DNA of 36,377 bases from Acidobacteriota bacterium (lineage in GTDB: Bacteria; Acidobacteriota; Blastocatellia; Pyrinomonadales; Pyrinomonadaceae), in the NCBI GenBank assembly GCA_018269075.1, contig JAFDVJ010000095.1, positions 1 through 36,377 of the forward strand, written 5' to 3'. Within the stretch, counting starts at the first letter, position 1; each line of letters begins with the position of its first letter. The position numbers and the translations under genes are program-made. Shown here piece by piece: positions 24,931 to 33,600 of the stretch. The notes beneath the pieces are model-generated. The model had not been told where the DNA came from. It did no database searches and saw nothing but the letters and a program-made list of their open reading frames with translations.

Positions 24931-24971
24931 AGCGGCGAAACGTCACGTATTATTCGTGACGTTTCGCCGCT
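24931..24971. repeat. Perfect 17-bp inverted repeat (hairpin) after the MBL gene
   Basis: Arms 24931-24947 and 24955-24971 are exact complements around a 7-base loop. The rightward side has no T-run; the leftward complement has a T-rich tract, but no gene reads leftward here. It may be an mRNA end, or a scar at the junction where the flavin-protein remnant begins. Confidence 0.7.
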
Positions 24972-25175
24972 GACCGGTCAGCTGCCGCCGAAAGCGAGGG
25001 CGCAAAACCGATTCGCGAAACGCGCGTCGAAGCGTTCGACTGGAATTGCCCGCAGCACATCACGCCGCGCTGCACGGCGGAAGAAATTCAGTCGGTGATC
25101 AAACCGCTCTACGAGCATATCGAAAAATTGGAAACCGAAATCAAAAACCTGAAAGAAAAACACAATGAGAAATGA
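24972..25175 (+). pseudogene. Remnant of a pyridoxamine 5'-phosphate oxidase-like flavin-binding protein
   Basis: An open frame without a start codon reads RVEAFDWNCPQHITPRCTAEE followed by a lysine/glutamate-rich helix to a stop at 25175. This is the usual C-terminus of the flavin-nucleotide-binding (PNPOx-like) protein family (VEAFDWNCPQHITPR). The N-terminal 130 or so residues are missing, and the perfect hairpin lies at the break. The stop overlaps the start of the deaminase gene by 11 bases, so in the intact form the two genes were translationally coupled. Confidence 0.8.
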
Positions 25176-25632
25176 CGAGCATTTTATGCGCCGGTGTCTG
25201 CAGCTCGGCAGAGCGGCATTAATTGCGGGCGACGCTCCGGTCGGCTCTTTAATCGTCGTCGGCGGGAAAATAATCGCCGAGGGAATCGAATCGGTAAAAT
25301 CGAAAAACGACCCGACCGCCCACGCCGAAATCGAAGCCGTGCGAGTCGCCTGCGACAAATTCGGCGCGCCCGATCTCCGTGACGCGACGCTTTACACGAA
25401 CGTCGAGCCCTGCGTGATGTGCGCTTTTGCGATCCGGCAAACGGGAGTTCGGGCGGTGGTTTTCGGTCTCGCCAACGACCGGGTCGGCGGCGCATCTTCA
25501 AAATATCCGGTTTTGACCGCTTCGGGCTTTCCTGCAAAACACGCCCCGCCCGAAATCCGTGCCGGCGTTCTTCTCGCGGAGTGCGAAAATCTCCAGCGAG
25601 ATTTTGAGAATTTCAAAAGTCAAATTAAATAA
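25165..25632 (+). CDS. Nucleoside deaminase (CDA/TadA-like)
   Basis: This 155-residue protein is a zinc cytidine/adenosine/guanine-type deaminase. The zinc ligands are H53 in TAHAEIEAVR, with E55 as proton shuttle, and C83/C86 in EPCVMCAFAI. The N-terminus MRNDEHFMRRCLQLGRAALIAGDAPVGSLIV matches nucleoside deaminases. The substrate may be guanine, cytosine or a modified base. It differs from standard TadA in lacking the tRNA-binding C-terminal features I would expect, so I do not name it tadA. It starts inside the end of a decayed flavin-protein gene and is followed 13 bases after its stop by MITE copy 2. Confidence 0.85.
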   Translation: MRNDEHFMRRCLQLGRAALIAGDAPVGSLIVVGGKIIAEGIESVKSKNDPTAHAEIEAVRVACDKFGAPDLRDATLYTNVEPCVMCAFAIRQTGVRAVVFGLANDRVGGASSKYPVLTASGFPAKHAPPEIRAGVLLAECENLQRDFENFKSQIK

Positions 25633-25645
25633 ATGTCGGCAGAAC

Positions 25646-25918
25646 TGTTCGGCACGATCATTGCTCAAACGCAGTTTTAATGATGTTTGAGACAAACCGC
25701 CGCCAAATTTGCCGGTAATTGAAAAGCCCGGCCGGCCGGCGGCTGTTTTTCGGCCCGCGAAACACACTAAAAACACTAAAAAGACACGAATGAAATTTAG
25801 TGTTTTTGGTGTTTTTGGTGGATCAAAACCGGCTGTTCGCCGGGCTGACGAATCAAATTCAATCGAAAAACGCGGCTCACGAACGACTCGCCGTTTCGGT
25901 CAACTACCGTGCCGAACA
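25646..25918. mobile_element. MITE-like element, copy 2
   Basis: This is the second copy of the block at 14125-14394, in the same orientation. The terminal inverted repeats (25646-25663 and 25901-25918) match with three mismatches over 18 bases. The internal CACTAAAAA hairpin is kept. It begins 13 bases after the deaminase stop and ends 45 bases before the stop of the minus-strand alpha/beta hydrolase gene, and may serve as the end signal for both transcripts. No open frame in it is convincing. Confidence 0.75.
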
Positions 25919-25963
25919 ACGCTGAAATGTCGGTGAAAAATTCATATGCCGCGTTCGTCTCGA

Positions 25964-27250
25964 TTAATCGGGCGCCGAACGAAATCCGTCGGCGTTCGGG
26001 TCGGGCTGGACGAGCGAACGAATCGGGACTTCAAACTTAAGCACCTGGTAATCGAGCGTCTGGTGAACGGCGTTGACGAGTTCGATCAAAACTTTGTGCG
26101 CCCCCGGATTTAGACCGGTGATGGTCAGCGGTTCGCCGCTCGCGTCGAGCCAGTGCCACGGCGCGTCGTCCACCGTGACGTGGACGTGACCGATTCGCGG
26201 CGAGACGTCCAGAGCGCCGCGTCCGAAAACCTGAGCGATTCGGAGATTTTCCGTTTTATACCGGATCACGACGCGACCCGCCGCCAGCGCCTCGGGAAGC
26301 GGCGCGTCGACGATCAGCCGTGCCGCCGCCTGCGGCGCGGCGAGGGGAACGACCGGTGCCGGATCGAAGATGTTTTTTTCAGTTTCGGCCTCTCCGACCG
26401 AATCAGGTTTGACATCGGGAACCGAAACTTTGCTCGACGCGCCGGACTGAATTTTGTCCGAAGCGGCGACGATCACTTCCGTCACGGTTTTGGGCTGGGT
26501 GAGCAGCACGACGTGACTGCTCACGACTTCGGTGACTTTCGCCTTGATGTCGGCAGCCATTTTTTCCTGAAGCTTCGGGTTGACCATCTGGTCGTTTTTG
26601 CCGATGATCCACCACGAAGGTTTGTCGCGCCAGGCCGCCTTTGTCACTTTGTCGGTCAGGCAGCCCTGAAACCACGTAACCTGCGTCGCGGCAAGGACGC
26701 GCTGCTCAGGCAAGGGCAAATCCGGCGCGAAATATTTCATATAGGCGGATTCGGAGAGCGACAAAAATCCGCCCTCGTCTTTGACGACCGGAGCCGCCGA
26801 CGGCGGAAAACCCGCCACCGCGTCAACGAGCGACTGCCCGCTGTCGGGGGCAATGCCGGAAATATAGACCAAGCCTTTGACCTTCGGGTTGTTTCCCGCC
26901 TCGGTGATTACAACGCCCGCCCAGGAGTGTCCGACGAGCACGACCGGTTCGGTCTGTTGATCGATCACGCGGTTCGTTGCGGCGACGTCGTCGGCGAGCG
27001 AGGTCAGCGGGTTTTGAACGGAAACGACCGTAAACCCTTGAGCCTGAAGCATCGGGATGACCTTGCTCCAGCTCGACCCGTCGGCATAGGCGCCGTGGAC
27101 GAGCACGATCGTCGGCTTTTTCACGCCGGTGTTTTGCGCCGTTGCGACGGGCACCACGACGGATAAGAACAGAAGTACGACGGCGGTCAGGAAACCGAAG
27201 CCGAACCAGGAAACGCCGGATACGCTCGAAATTAAAACCAAACTTTTCAT
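25964..27250 (-). CDS. Exported alpha/beta hydrolase fused to a DUF6130-like C-terminal domain
   Basis: The 428-residue protein has an N-terminal membrane/signal segment (about 15-38). An alpha/beta hydrolase domain follows, to about 262, with HGAYADGSSW at 52-61, the nucleophile S109 in GHSWAG, D220 in GKND and H246 in SSHVV, a full triad. A linker (270-308) joins a second domain at about 310-420 with VDAPLPEALAAGRV, PRIGHVHVTVDDAPWHWLDA and LNPGAHKVLIELV, as in DUF6130 proteins. The two domains are usually separate genes, so this is a fusion. An aaggag site directly precedes the ATG. The substrate is unknown. Its stop faces MITE copy 2. Confidence 0.87.
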   Translation of the reverse strand: MKSLVLISSVSGVSWFGFGFLTAVVLLFLSVVVPVATAQNTGVKKPTIVLVHGAYADGSSWSKVIPMLQAQGFTVVSVQNPLTSLADDVAATNRVIDQQTEPVVLVGHSWAGVVITEAGNNPKVKGLVYISGIAPDSGQSLVDAVAGFPPSAAPVVKDEGGFLSLSESAYMKYFAPDLPLPEQRVLAATQVTWFQGCLTDKVTKAAWRDKPSWWIIGKNDQMVNPKLQEKMAADIKAKVTEVVSSHVVLLTQPKTVTEVIVAASDKIQSGASSKVSVPDVKPDSVGEAETEKNIFDPAPVVPLAAPQAAARLIVDAPLPEALAAGRVVIRYKTENLRIAQVFGRGALDVSPRIGHVHVTVDDAPWHWLDASGEPLTITGLNPGAHKVLIELVNAVHQTLDYQVLKFEVPIRSLVQPDPNADGFRSAPD

Positions 27251-27492
27251 TTTTTTTCTCCTTAAATACGTTTTTACAGGAACCGCTGCCGGATCTTCTC
27301 CAAGCCTCCGCCGAAGAACGTCACGAGCTCGGTCGTCTTCCGACTCGTTTGGCGGCCCCGGTTAGTTTTGTGCCGATCACAAAATTTCGGCTGCTCCGCC
27401 CAGGTTTTGAAACAACTTCCATTCCAATCGCCGAAATTACCTCGAACTTGCAAGTAATAAGAAAAATAAGGGTTTAATCATTGCCGTGAGGC

Positions 27493-27527
27493 GCCGACAA
27501 GACATTCGGCAGCGTCGTCTTGTCGGC
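27493..27527. repeat. 11-bp hairpin with a 13-base loop
   Basis: GCCGACAAGAC and its exact complement enclose 13 bases. The right arm is continuous with the first REP-like copy, which shares TGTCGGC with it, so hairpin and repeat may be one composite element. Confidence 0.55.
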
Positions 27528-27557
27528 ATTCAGGCGTTCCGGGTCGCTATTTCGACA
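27521..27557 (+). repeat. REP-like 37-bp repeat, copy A
   Basis: TGTCGGCATT, 17 or 18 bases of GC-rich variable centre, then ATTTCGACA. The ends are imperfect inverted repeats. Same length and ends as the other two copies. Confidence 0.55.
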
Positions 27558-27745
27558 TCTTTGAAAAGTCTGAGCTTTCAGCAATTCCTGTTAAATCGGT
27601 CACGGGATGAGCGGCGTCGCTCAGAGGCGATCGCTTTCGTTAAATCCTCGATCATCAAAACCGAAATTTGCGCGTTTTTCCCCTCCGCCTTTAAACGTCC
27701 GTTTCAAGAATCGATACGAACAGAAGAAATCGTCGTCTCAGAAAA

Positions 27746-27782
27746 TGTCGAAATGCCGGCACGCCGTGACTTAATGCCGACA
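27746..27782 (-). repeat. REP-like 37-bp repeat, copy B
   Basis: Same unit read on the other strand: it starts TGTCGAAAT and ends TGCCGACA. Its complement matches copy C at about 28 of 37 positions. Confidence 0.55.
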
Positions 27783-28208
27783 AGATATGGTTCTCCGGGA
27801 CTCGATTCGGTAGTTAAAATGTGCCCTAAAAGCCTTGAGAAAGCTGCACTTCCGGCTTTGCCGTTAATCGCACGTCAAATGGAATGCAGGTTGTTTATCA
27901 AAAGGCAGGCGCTTTTTGGCGGGCGGTTTGTGGGAACCGGATGGCGGCGACGCGGGTCGGTTTCGGTCATTCGATTGCCGCAATTGACCAAAGCGTGATG
28001 GGTTTTCGCGGAGATGTCGGTTAACGAAAAAGCGGCGTATAAACCCGCAGAGCAAAGGCGCCTAAACGAACGAATAAACTTTAATAACGAAGCGCTCTGA
28101 ACAAGTTCAGCGCAATTCAGGCAAAAATAATGGCGGCGGTTGCTGCGAGGAGTCGGATGGAAAAGTCGATTCTGCGCTATCCGAGGTCAAACAACAGGAG
28201 AAAATATA

Positions 28209-29054
28209 ATGACGATGATTACAGCCAAAGACGGCGCGCAAATTTTTTATAAAGATTGGGGCAAAGGACAGCCCGTAGTTTTCAGTCACGGGTGGCCGCT
28301 GTCGGCGGACGCTTTTGAAGACCAGATGTTTTTTCTGGCAGAGCGCGGTTACCGGTGCGTCGCCCACGACCGGCGCGGCCACGGAAGGTCGGAGCAAACC
28401 TGGCACGGCAACGATCTCGACACCTACGCCGACGATCTGGCGGCGCTGGTCGAAGCGCTCGATCTGAAGGACGCGATCCACGTCGGCCATTCGACGGGCG
28501 GCGGACAGGTGACGCGCTACATCGGCAAATACGGCACGGAGCGCGTCGCGAAAGCCGTGCTGATCAGCGCGATTCCGCCGCTGATGCTCAAAACCGAAGC
28601 GAATCCGCTCGGTTTGCCGATCGAAGCTTTCGACGATATTCGTAAGGGAGTTCAGGCCGACCGTTCCTCATACTGGAAAGATCTCAGCGTGCCGTTTTAT
28701 GGCTTTAACCGTCCGGGCGCGAAGATTTCCGAAGGCTTACGCGATTTCTTCTGGCTCTGGAGCAGCATGGCGGGTTTTCCCGCATCGTACTTCGGCATCA
28801 AAGCCTTTTCCGAAACCGATCTGACGGAAGACCTCAAGCGATTCGACGTGCCGACGCTGATCCTGCACGGCGACGACGACCAGATCGTGCCGATCCAGGC
28901 TTCGGCGCTGCTTTCTTCAAAAATCGTCAAAGACGCCGTTTTGAAAGTTTATCCGGGACTGCCGCACGGAATGTGTCAGACGAACAAAGACCAGATTAAT
29001 GAGGATCTGTACGAGTTCGTCAAAACGGCCGCTTTAAAATCTTCTGCCGCTTAG
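28209..29054 (+). CDS. Alpha/beta hydrolase, non-heme chloroperoxidase type
   Basis: From the ATG at 28209, with a strong aggag site eight bases ahead, the protein has 281 residues. It is close to the cofactor-free chloroperoxidase/arylesterase group: TAKDGAQIFYKDWGKGQPV at the N-terminus, FSHGWPLSAD for the oxyanion region, S95 in GHSTGGG, D224 in HGDDDQIVPI and H253 in GLPHGM. Such enzymes hydrolyse esters and in acetate buffer can halogenate via peracids; the in vivo role is uncertain. There is no signal peptide. The neighbours (DUF302, Dps) suggest a stress context. A hairpin with T-tract follows. Confidence 0.9.
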   Translation: MTMITAKDGAQIFYKDWGKGQPVVFSHGWPLSADAFEDQMFFLAERGYRCVAHDRRGHGRSEQTWHGNDLDTYADDLAALVEALDLKDAIHVGHSTGGGQVTRYIGKYGTERVAKAVLISAIPPLMLKTEANPLGLPIEAFDDIRKGVQADRSSYWKDLSVPFYGFNRPGAKISEGLRDFFWLWSSMAGFPASYFGIKAFSETDLTEDLKRFDVPTLILHGDDDQIVPIQASALLSSKIVKDAVLKVYPGLPHGMCQTNKDQINEDLYEFVKTAALKSSAA

Positions 29055-29064
29055 AAGTTACGTT

Positions 29065-29116
29065 CGGCGAGAAAGCGAGCGAGCTCGAATCGCTTTCTCG
29101 CCGGATTTCGTTTTTT
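29065..29116 (+). terminator. Intrinsic terminator of the chloroperoxidase-type gene
   Basis: Perfect 14-bp arms (29065-29078 and 29090-29103) with an 11-base loop are followed a few bases later by a run of six T. It begins 11 bases after the gene's stop. Confidence 0.75.
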
Positions 29117-29295
29117 CAACCGTTTGCTCTCATCCATTGAACTCTCGCCCGCAACCGCCCATTCTGTCTCAACGAACATTTCGATTGACAAGCATAATTA
29201 AAATTCCCTGGCGGGAAAGTCGCTGGTTTTAACGATGACGATCTCGGATTTTTCGCGGCGATTTTAATCGCGCCTTCCGCTTTTCGTCTCCAAAA

Positions 29296-29688
29296 TCAGG
29301 CGACCGCCTCGTCGATCCATTTGCCGATGGCTTGAAACGCCGTGTCTTCGAGACCGTACCGTTTTTGCAGGTAGTTCGGACTGTTATAAGCGAGCCGAAC
29401 CGATCCGTTTTCGTCTTCCCAGGCAAGAGCTTTGAGCGGCAGATCGATCGCCAGATGCGGATAACTGTTCATCAAATCGGTTCCGGCCCGCGGGTCGCCG
29501 AAAATCAAAACTTCGGTCGGGCGCATTTCAAGTCCGACCGAACGAGCCGCTGCGGCGTGATCGATGCGGGCGAAAATTCTCATACCCTTCGATTTAACGA
29601 TCTCTGCAAGACGGTCGATCGTTTCGGCGACCGGACGATCGCTCCGTTTTTCGATGACGCCGTTCGTCGGCAAAGTTTCATTTTCCAT
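29296..29688 (-). CDS. DUF302 family protein
   Basis: The 130-residue protein matches the DUF302 family: VIEKRSDRPVAETIDRLAEIVKSKGMRIFARIDHAAAA, then RPTEVLIFGDPRAGTDLMNSYPHLAIDLPLKALAWED with the DLPLK(A/V)L(A/V)WED core, and a C-terminal helix. The role of DUF302 proteins is not established. A ggag site 9 bases before the ATG at 29688 supports this start; the frame is open to 29751. It is divergent from dps across 334 bases. Confidence 0.88.
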   Translation of the reverse strand: MENETLPTNGVIEKRSDRPVAETIDRLAEIVKSKGMRIFARIDHAAAARSVGLEMRPTEVLIFGDPRAGTDLMNSYPHLAIDLPLKALAWEDENGSVRLAYNSPNYLQKRYGLEDTAFQAIGKWIDEAVA

Positions 29689-30022
29689 AATGTCTATCTC
29701 CGAATTCCCGAAAGCTTTTCTCGCCGGCGGGTCATATCGGTTGTTTTGCAAGTCGAGTGCCTTTTCTTGGTGATCGGCGGGTAGTCGCCTTTATGCGCGT
29801 TTTATGAGTCGAAACTTCCAAGCGATGTCGAAATAACGTCCGGGCGTGCCGGAATACCGACATAATCTCTCGGGCGCGAAATTACTCCAAAAGCCTAAGA
29901 GCTCCGGAAATGCCCGAGGATCAAAGCGATTCCTTGTTTGCGCGCAAGGCGACGGCGATTGGTACGAAGGTTGTTTAAGCAATGGGAGAACAATCCGCTA
30001 AGCGAATAAAAGGAGAAGAAAA
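29689..30022. other. Divergent intergenic region between DUF302 and dps
   Basis: These 334 bases must hold both promoters. I see no clear -35/-10 pair. A REP-like repeat (copy C) lies at 29826-29862. No small gene is visible. Confidence 0.55.
29826..29862. repeat. REP-like 37-bp repeat, copy C
   Basis: TGTCGAAATAACGTC begins the unit and ATACCGACA ends it, with a GGCGTGCCGG centre shared with the complement of copy B. It lies in the gap between the DUF302 and dps genes. Confidence 0.55.
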
Positions 30023-30577
30023 ATGTCGATTAAAAATGCAACGAAAAAGAAAGAGGGCGGCGAGCAGAGCTTTCGGGCGCCGATACAACTCGCCACGCCG
30101 ACCGGCTTAAAGCCGGAAGAGGTGGCGCAAATCGCCGCCGCCGTCAATCCGCTGATCGCCGACGCTTTCGCGCTCTACATCAAGACCAAGAACTTCCACT
30201 GGCACCTTTCGGGGTCGCATTTTCGCGAATACCATTTATTGTTCGACGAGCACGCGGATTCGATCTTCGCGTCCATTGACCCGCTCGCCGAGCGGGTGCG
30301 GAGAATCGGCGGAACAACTCTGCGCAGCGTTTCGCACGTCGGCGAACTGCAAACGATCGGGGACGACAACCGTGATTACGTCGCGCCGGACGAAATGATC
30401 GCGGAATTAATCGAAGACAATCTGCAAATCGCCGAACGTCAGCGGGCCGCCGTCGAGATCTGCGAATCTATGCGCGACACGCCGACGAGCAACGTTCTGC
30501 AGGACGTTCTCGACCAAACCGAACGGCGCATCTGGTTTCTTTACGAAGTCAGTCAGGGTGGTAAAAACGAGCTTTGA
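30023..30577 (+). CDS. dps: Dps-family ferritin-like DNA-protection protein
   Basis: The 184-residue protein is a Dps mini-ferritin, forming a 12-subunit shell that oxidises iron with peroxide and can bind DNA. The ferroxidase ligands of E. coli Dps (H51, H63, D67, D78, E82) are all matched here at H59, H71, D75, D86 and E90. The KNFHWHLSGSHFREYH segment is diagnostic. The N-terminal tail has about ten lysine-rich residues (MSIKNATKKK), which often bind DNA. A strong aaaggag site precedes the ATG. It is monocistronic, facing the sensor-kinase gene. Confidence 0.93.
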   Translation: MSIKNATKKKEGGEQSFRAPIQLATPTGLKPEEVAQIAAAVNPLIADAFALYIKTKNFHWHLSGSHFREYHLLFDEHADSIFASIDPLAERVRRIGGTTLRSVSHVGELQTIGDDNRDYVAPDEMIAELIEDNLQIAERQRAAVEICESMRDTPTSNVLQDVLDQTERRIWFLYEVSQGGKNEL

Positions 30578-30670
30578 AAAATCGTTAGATTGACGAAATA
30601 CGCGCTCGAATCCGGCGGGAAATTGTGACGGCTGACGCCCCTGCCCGCCGCTCTTTAAATTCTGCCGCTT

Positions 30671-33600
30671 TTATTTTTCGGGCGTATCTGTTCGTGAATT
30701 TAAGGATTTTTTCCGTCCGAATAAACTGCCCAGCCGGTTAAGCAATCCGCCGGAGGATTTTCGTTTGTAAGCGATGTGGTGCGGGACGATCAATTCGACC
30801 TCGGTTCCGCCTTCCGACCGGCTCCAGATTTTTAATTCCGCGCCGATTTTTTCCGCGAAATCGCGCATCCCCGGCAGACCCATATGTCCTTCCCGCCCGG
30901 CATCGAGAAAGTCGGGGTCGATTCCGCGCCCGTTGTCGCGAACGGAGATTCGCAAAAATCTCGTGGCATATTCGACCCCGACTTCGATTTTAGTCGCTCC
31001 CGAATGACGGAACGCGTTGGTCAGCGCTTCGCGCCCGATTCGGTAAACGTCGTCGCGGACGAGCGGATCAATCGGGCGGTTTTCGCCGCCGATCGTGACG
31101 GTCAGATCAGCCCGGTAAGTCGTGCTTAAATCTTCGCCGACGAGCGTGAGTGCCCGTTCCAGATCGTTGTCGGGCACAGCCGAACCTCGAATGTTCCAGA
31201 TGCCGCGACGGCCTTCTTCAAGCACGTCGTCAACCTGATCGAGCACGTCGTCGAGTTTATCCTTGGCGCTTTCGGGTTTTTCCGGAAGCATATTCGATAT
31301 CGCCTGCAGACGCATCGTCGTCCCTAAAAAACCCTGCAGCAAGGTGTCGTGCAAATCCTGGGCGATGCGCGTGCGTTCCGAGAGGCGTTCCTCGTAAAGC
31401 AGATGCAGACGCGACTTCACCTGACGAACGCGCCATTGGTAGATGATCCAACCAAGAACTCCGACGGCGGCGAAAAAGACGAGCATAAACCAGTCGGTTT
31501 GATAAAAGCGGGGCAGCACCTCAAACTCCAAAACCGCCCCCTGCTCGTTCCAAACGCCGTCGTTATTGGCGGCGATGACCCGAAACCGATATTTGCCCGG
31601 ACCGAGGTTCGTAAAAAACGCCTCGCGCCGGTTTCCGGCATCATGCCACTCTTTTTCTGAACCTTCAAGACGATATTTGAAAGCGACTCTTTCCGGTATC
31701 GAAAGGCTCGTGGCGGTGTAATTTATCTGCAAATTCGCCGTTCCCGCCGGAAAGACCGTGTTTGCGGCAACTTGATATGGCTTTTCGTCGGCGATCACGG
31801 ACTTGACGACCACCGGCGGCGCAAAGGCGTTTTTTTCGAGGCGCGACGGATCGATCATCGCCAGCCCGTTGTCGGTCGCAAAATACAAACGTCCGTCCGT
31901 CGCCTCGACCGCCGTCGAAACCGTATAATTCATCTGCGGCGCGCCCGGCAGATTGTCCTGAAAATCAAAGAGCCGGTATTTGACGGGGTGTTCGGGATCT
32001 TCATTAAGGCGGCGAATCTCGTCCGCCGGAATGTTGACGATTCCGTGAATTTCGTTGAGCCAGACGTCGCCGTTTGCGGCGGCGATGATGCCCGACACCG
32101 CGCCGAACGGTTTGCCGTCCGCTTTGACCGTGTAAAACCTGTCGTCTTTGAAAAAGGCGAGACCCGTTTCGCCGCCGAACCAGAAATTCCCGCCGCGCCC
32201 GCGGATGACCTTGATCCTGCCGATTTCGATGCCGTCCGCGCTCGAAAACCCTCGAACGCGCTCGCCGTCTAAAATGTAAACTCTGTTCTCGGTGTAACCG
32301 AGCCAGATTCTTTTCCGCTCGTCCTCAAAAGACGCGCTCGGACCGCGATCGGGCAGCCCGTCGGGCGGTTTGCGCCGTTCCCAAACTCCGTCTTTGAAAT
32401 AAATCAATCCCTCGTCGCCGAAGTTGACCCACAGACCGCCGTCGCTGCCGGCACGAATAACTTCCCACATCCAGTCGGTCTCCATTTCTTTCGGCTGCGG
32501 ATAAAATTTGAAATCGCTGTTTTGCTGGCGCAGAATGCCGCCGCGCGTTCCCCACCAGAGCGTGCCGTCGTCCGCTTTGTAAACCGAAGCGGCATACCGG
32601 TCCGCCGGCGCGGCCATCGCCATTTCCGGCTGCCCGTCACGCAGGCGTAGATAACAATTTATCGCCATCGCGCTTCCCGCCCAAACGTCGCCTCCGCTGC
32701 CTGCAACGAGCGTCAGATTTTTGAGCGGCGAATCGAGAGCGACCGGAACGATCGGGCTGTAGCGAAAACGATCTAATCCAGCAACCGTGACGAACCAGAT
32801 ATTGCCTTCACGATCCTCGAAAACTTTCCCGACCGTATTGCTCGACAAGCCGTCTTTTTCTTTAAAGAGTTCGATCCGGCTGTCATTTTTTGTGAGCGTT
32901 TCCGTTTCCAGCTGTTCCGGATAACGAATGCGTTTGACTTCGTCGCCCCCGGCGATCCAGAGACTGCCGTCGCGGTCAAAAAGAAATTCAAAAGCCAGGG
33001 TTTTAATCGTCGGATTTTTGGTTGACGATGCCGGGCCGGGCCGGTTTTCCGGATAGATAGTTTCTCTGTTTTTGGACACCCAGAGCCGGTCGTCTTTCGC
33101 CTGCGCGAAATGAAAGTCCGTCTCGCTGATCTCATTCTCCAATGCTTGAAAAGTCTTCGAGCCGGGCGGTAAATAAAAGATTTTACCGCCTTTACAAATC
33201 CAAAGCGTTCCGCTGCGATCCGTAAACATCTTTCTGACGGAGTCGGACTGAAAATTCCAATCCGCTCCGATATCGTCCCAACCGGCGCCGTTAAATAACG
33301 ACAGCCCCGAGCCGGAGCCGGCCCAAATTCTGCCGTCCGGTGTGCGGGCGAAACAACTCACCTGTTTCTTCGGTATTTCTTTCGGACGGGTGTAAAGCTT
33401 TAACTGCCCGTCTTTCAAAAAACCCAGCCCCGAAGGGCGAAACGAAATCCAAAGACCTCCGTCCGGCGTCGCCAGCAGCGAGTAGATGTTGTATGACGGC
33501 AGCTTCGTTCCGTCAGGCGGCACGTACTGCTCGAAAGTGACGCCGTCGAAGCGAAACAATCCGAGCGCCGAACCGATCCACAAAAAACCGTCTTCGGTTT

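Larger units (their letters stand above)
27251..28208. other. Long intergenic stretch with repeats
   Basis: No convincing gene lies in these 960 bases between the divergent alpha/beta hydrolase genes. It contains a perfect 11-bp hairpin (27493-27503 and 27517-27527) and two copies of the 37-bp REP-like repeat. A 170-codon frame at 27486-27998 has odd composition, spans the repeats and is not supported. A 33-codon leftward frame near 27320-27420 is also possible but weak. Confidence 0.6.

Noticed and set aside
27320..27420. 33-codon leftward frame near the alpha/beta hydrolase start
   Set aside because: Short, without a strong ribosome site or a family match; too weak to list as a gene.
27486..27998. 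170-codon plus-strand ORF
   Set aside because: It spans REP-like repeats and a hairpin, has no ribosome site and no family resemblance.
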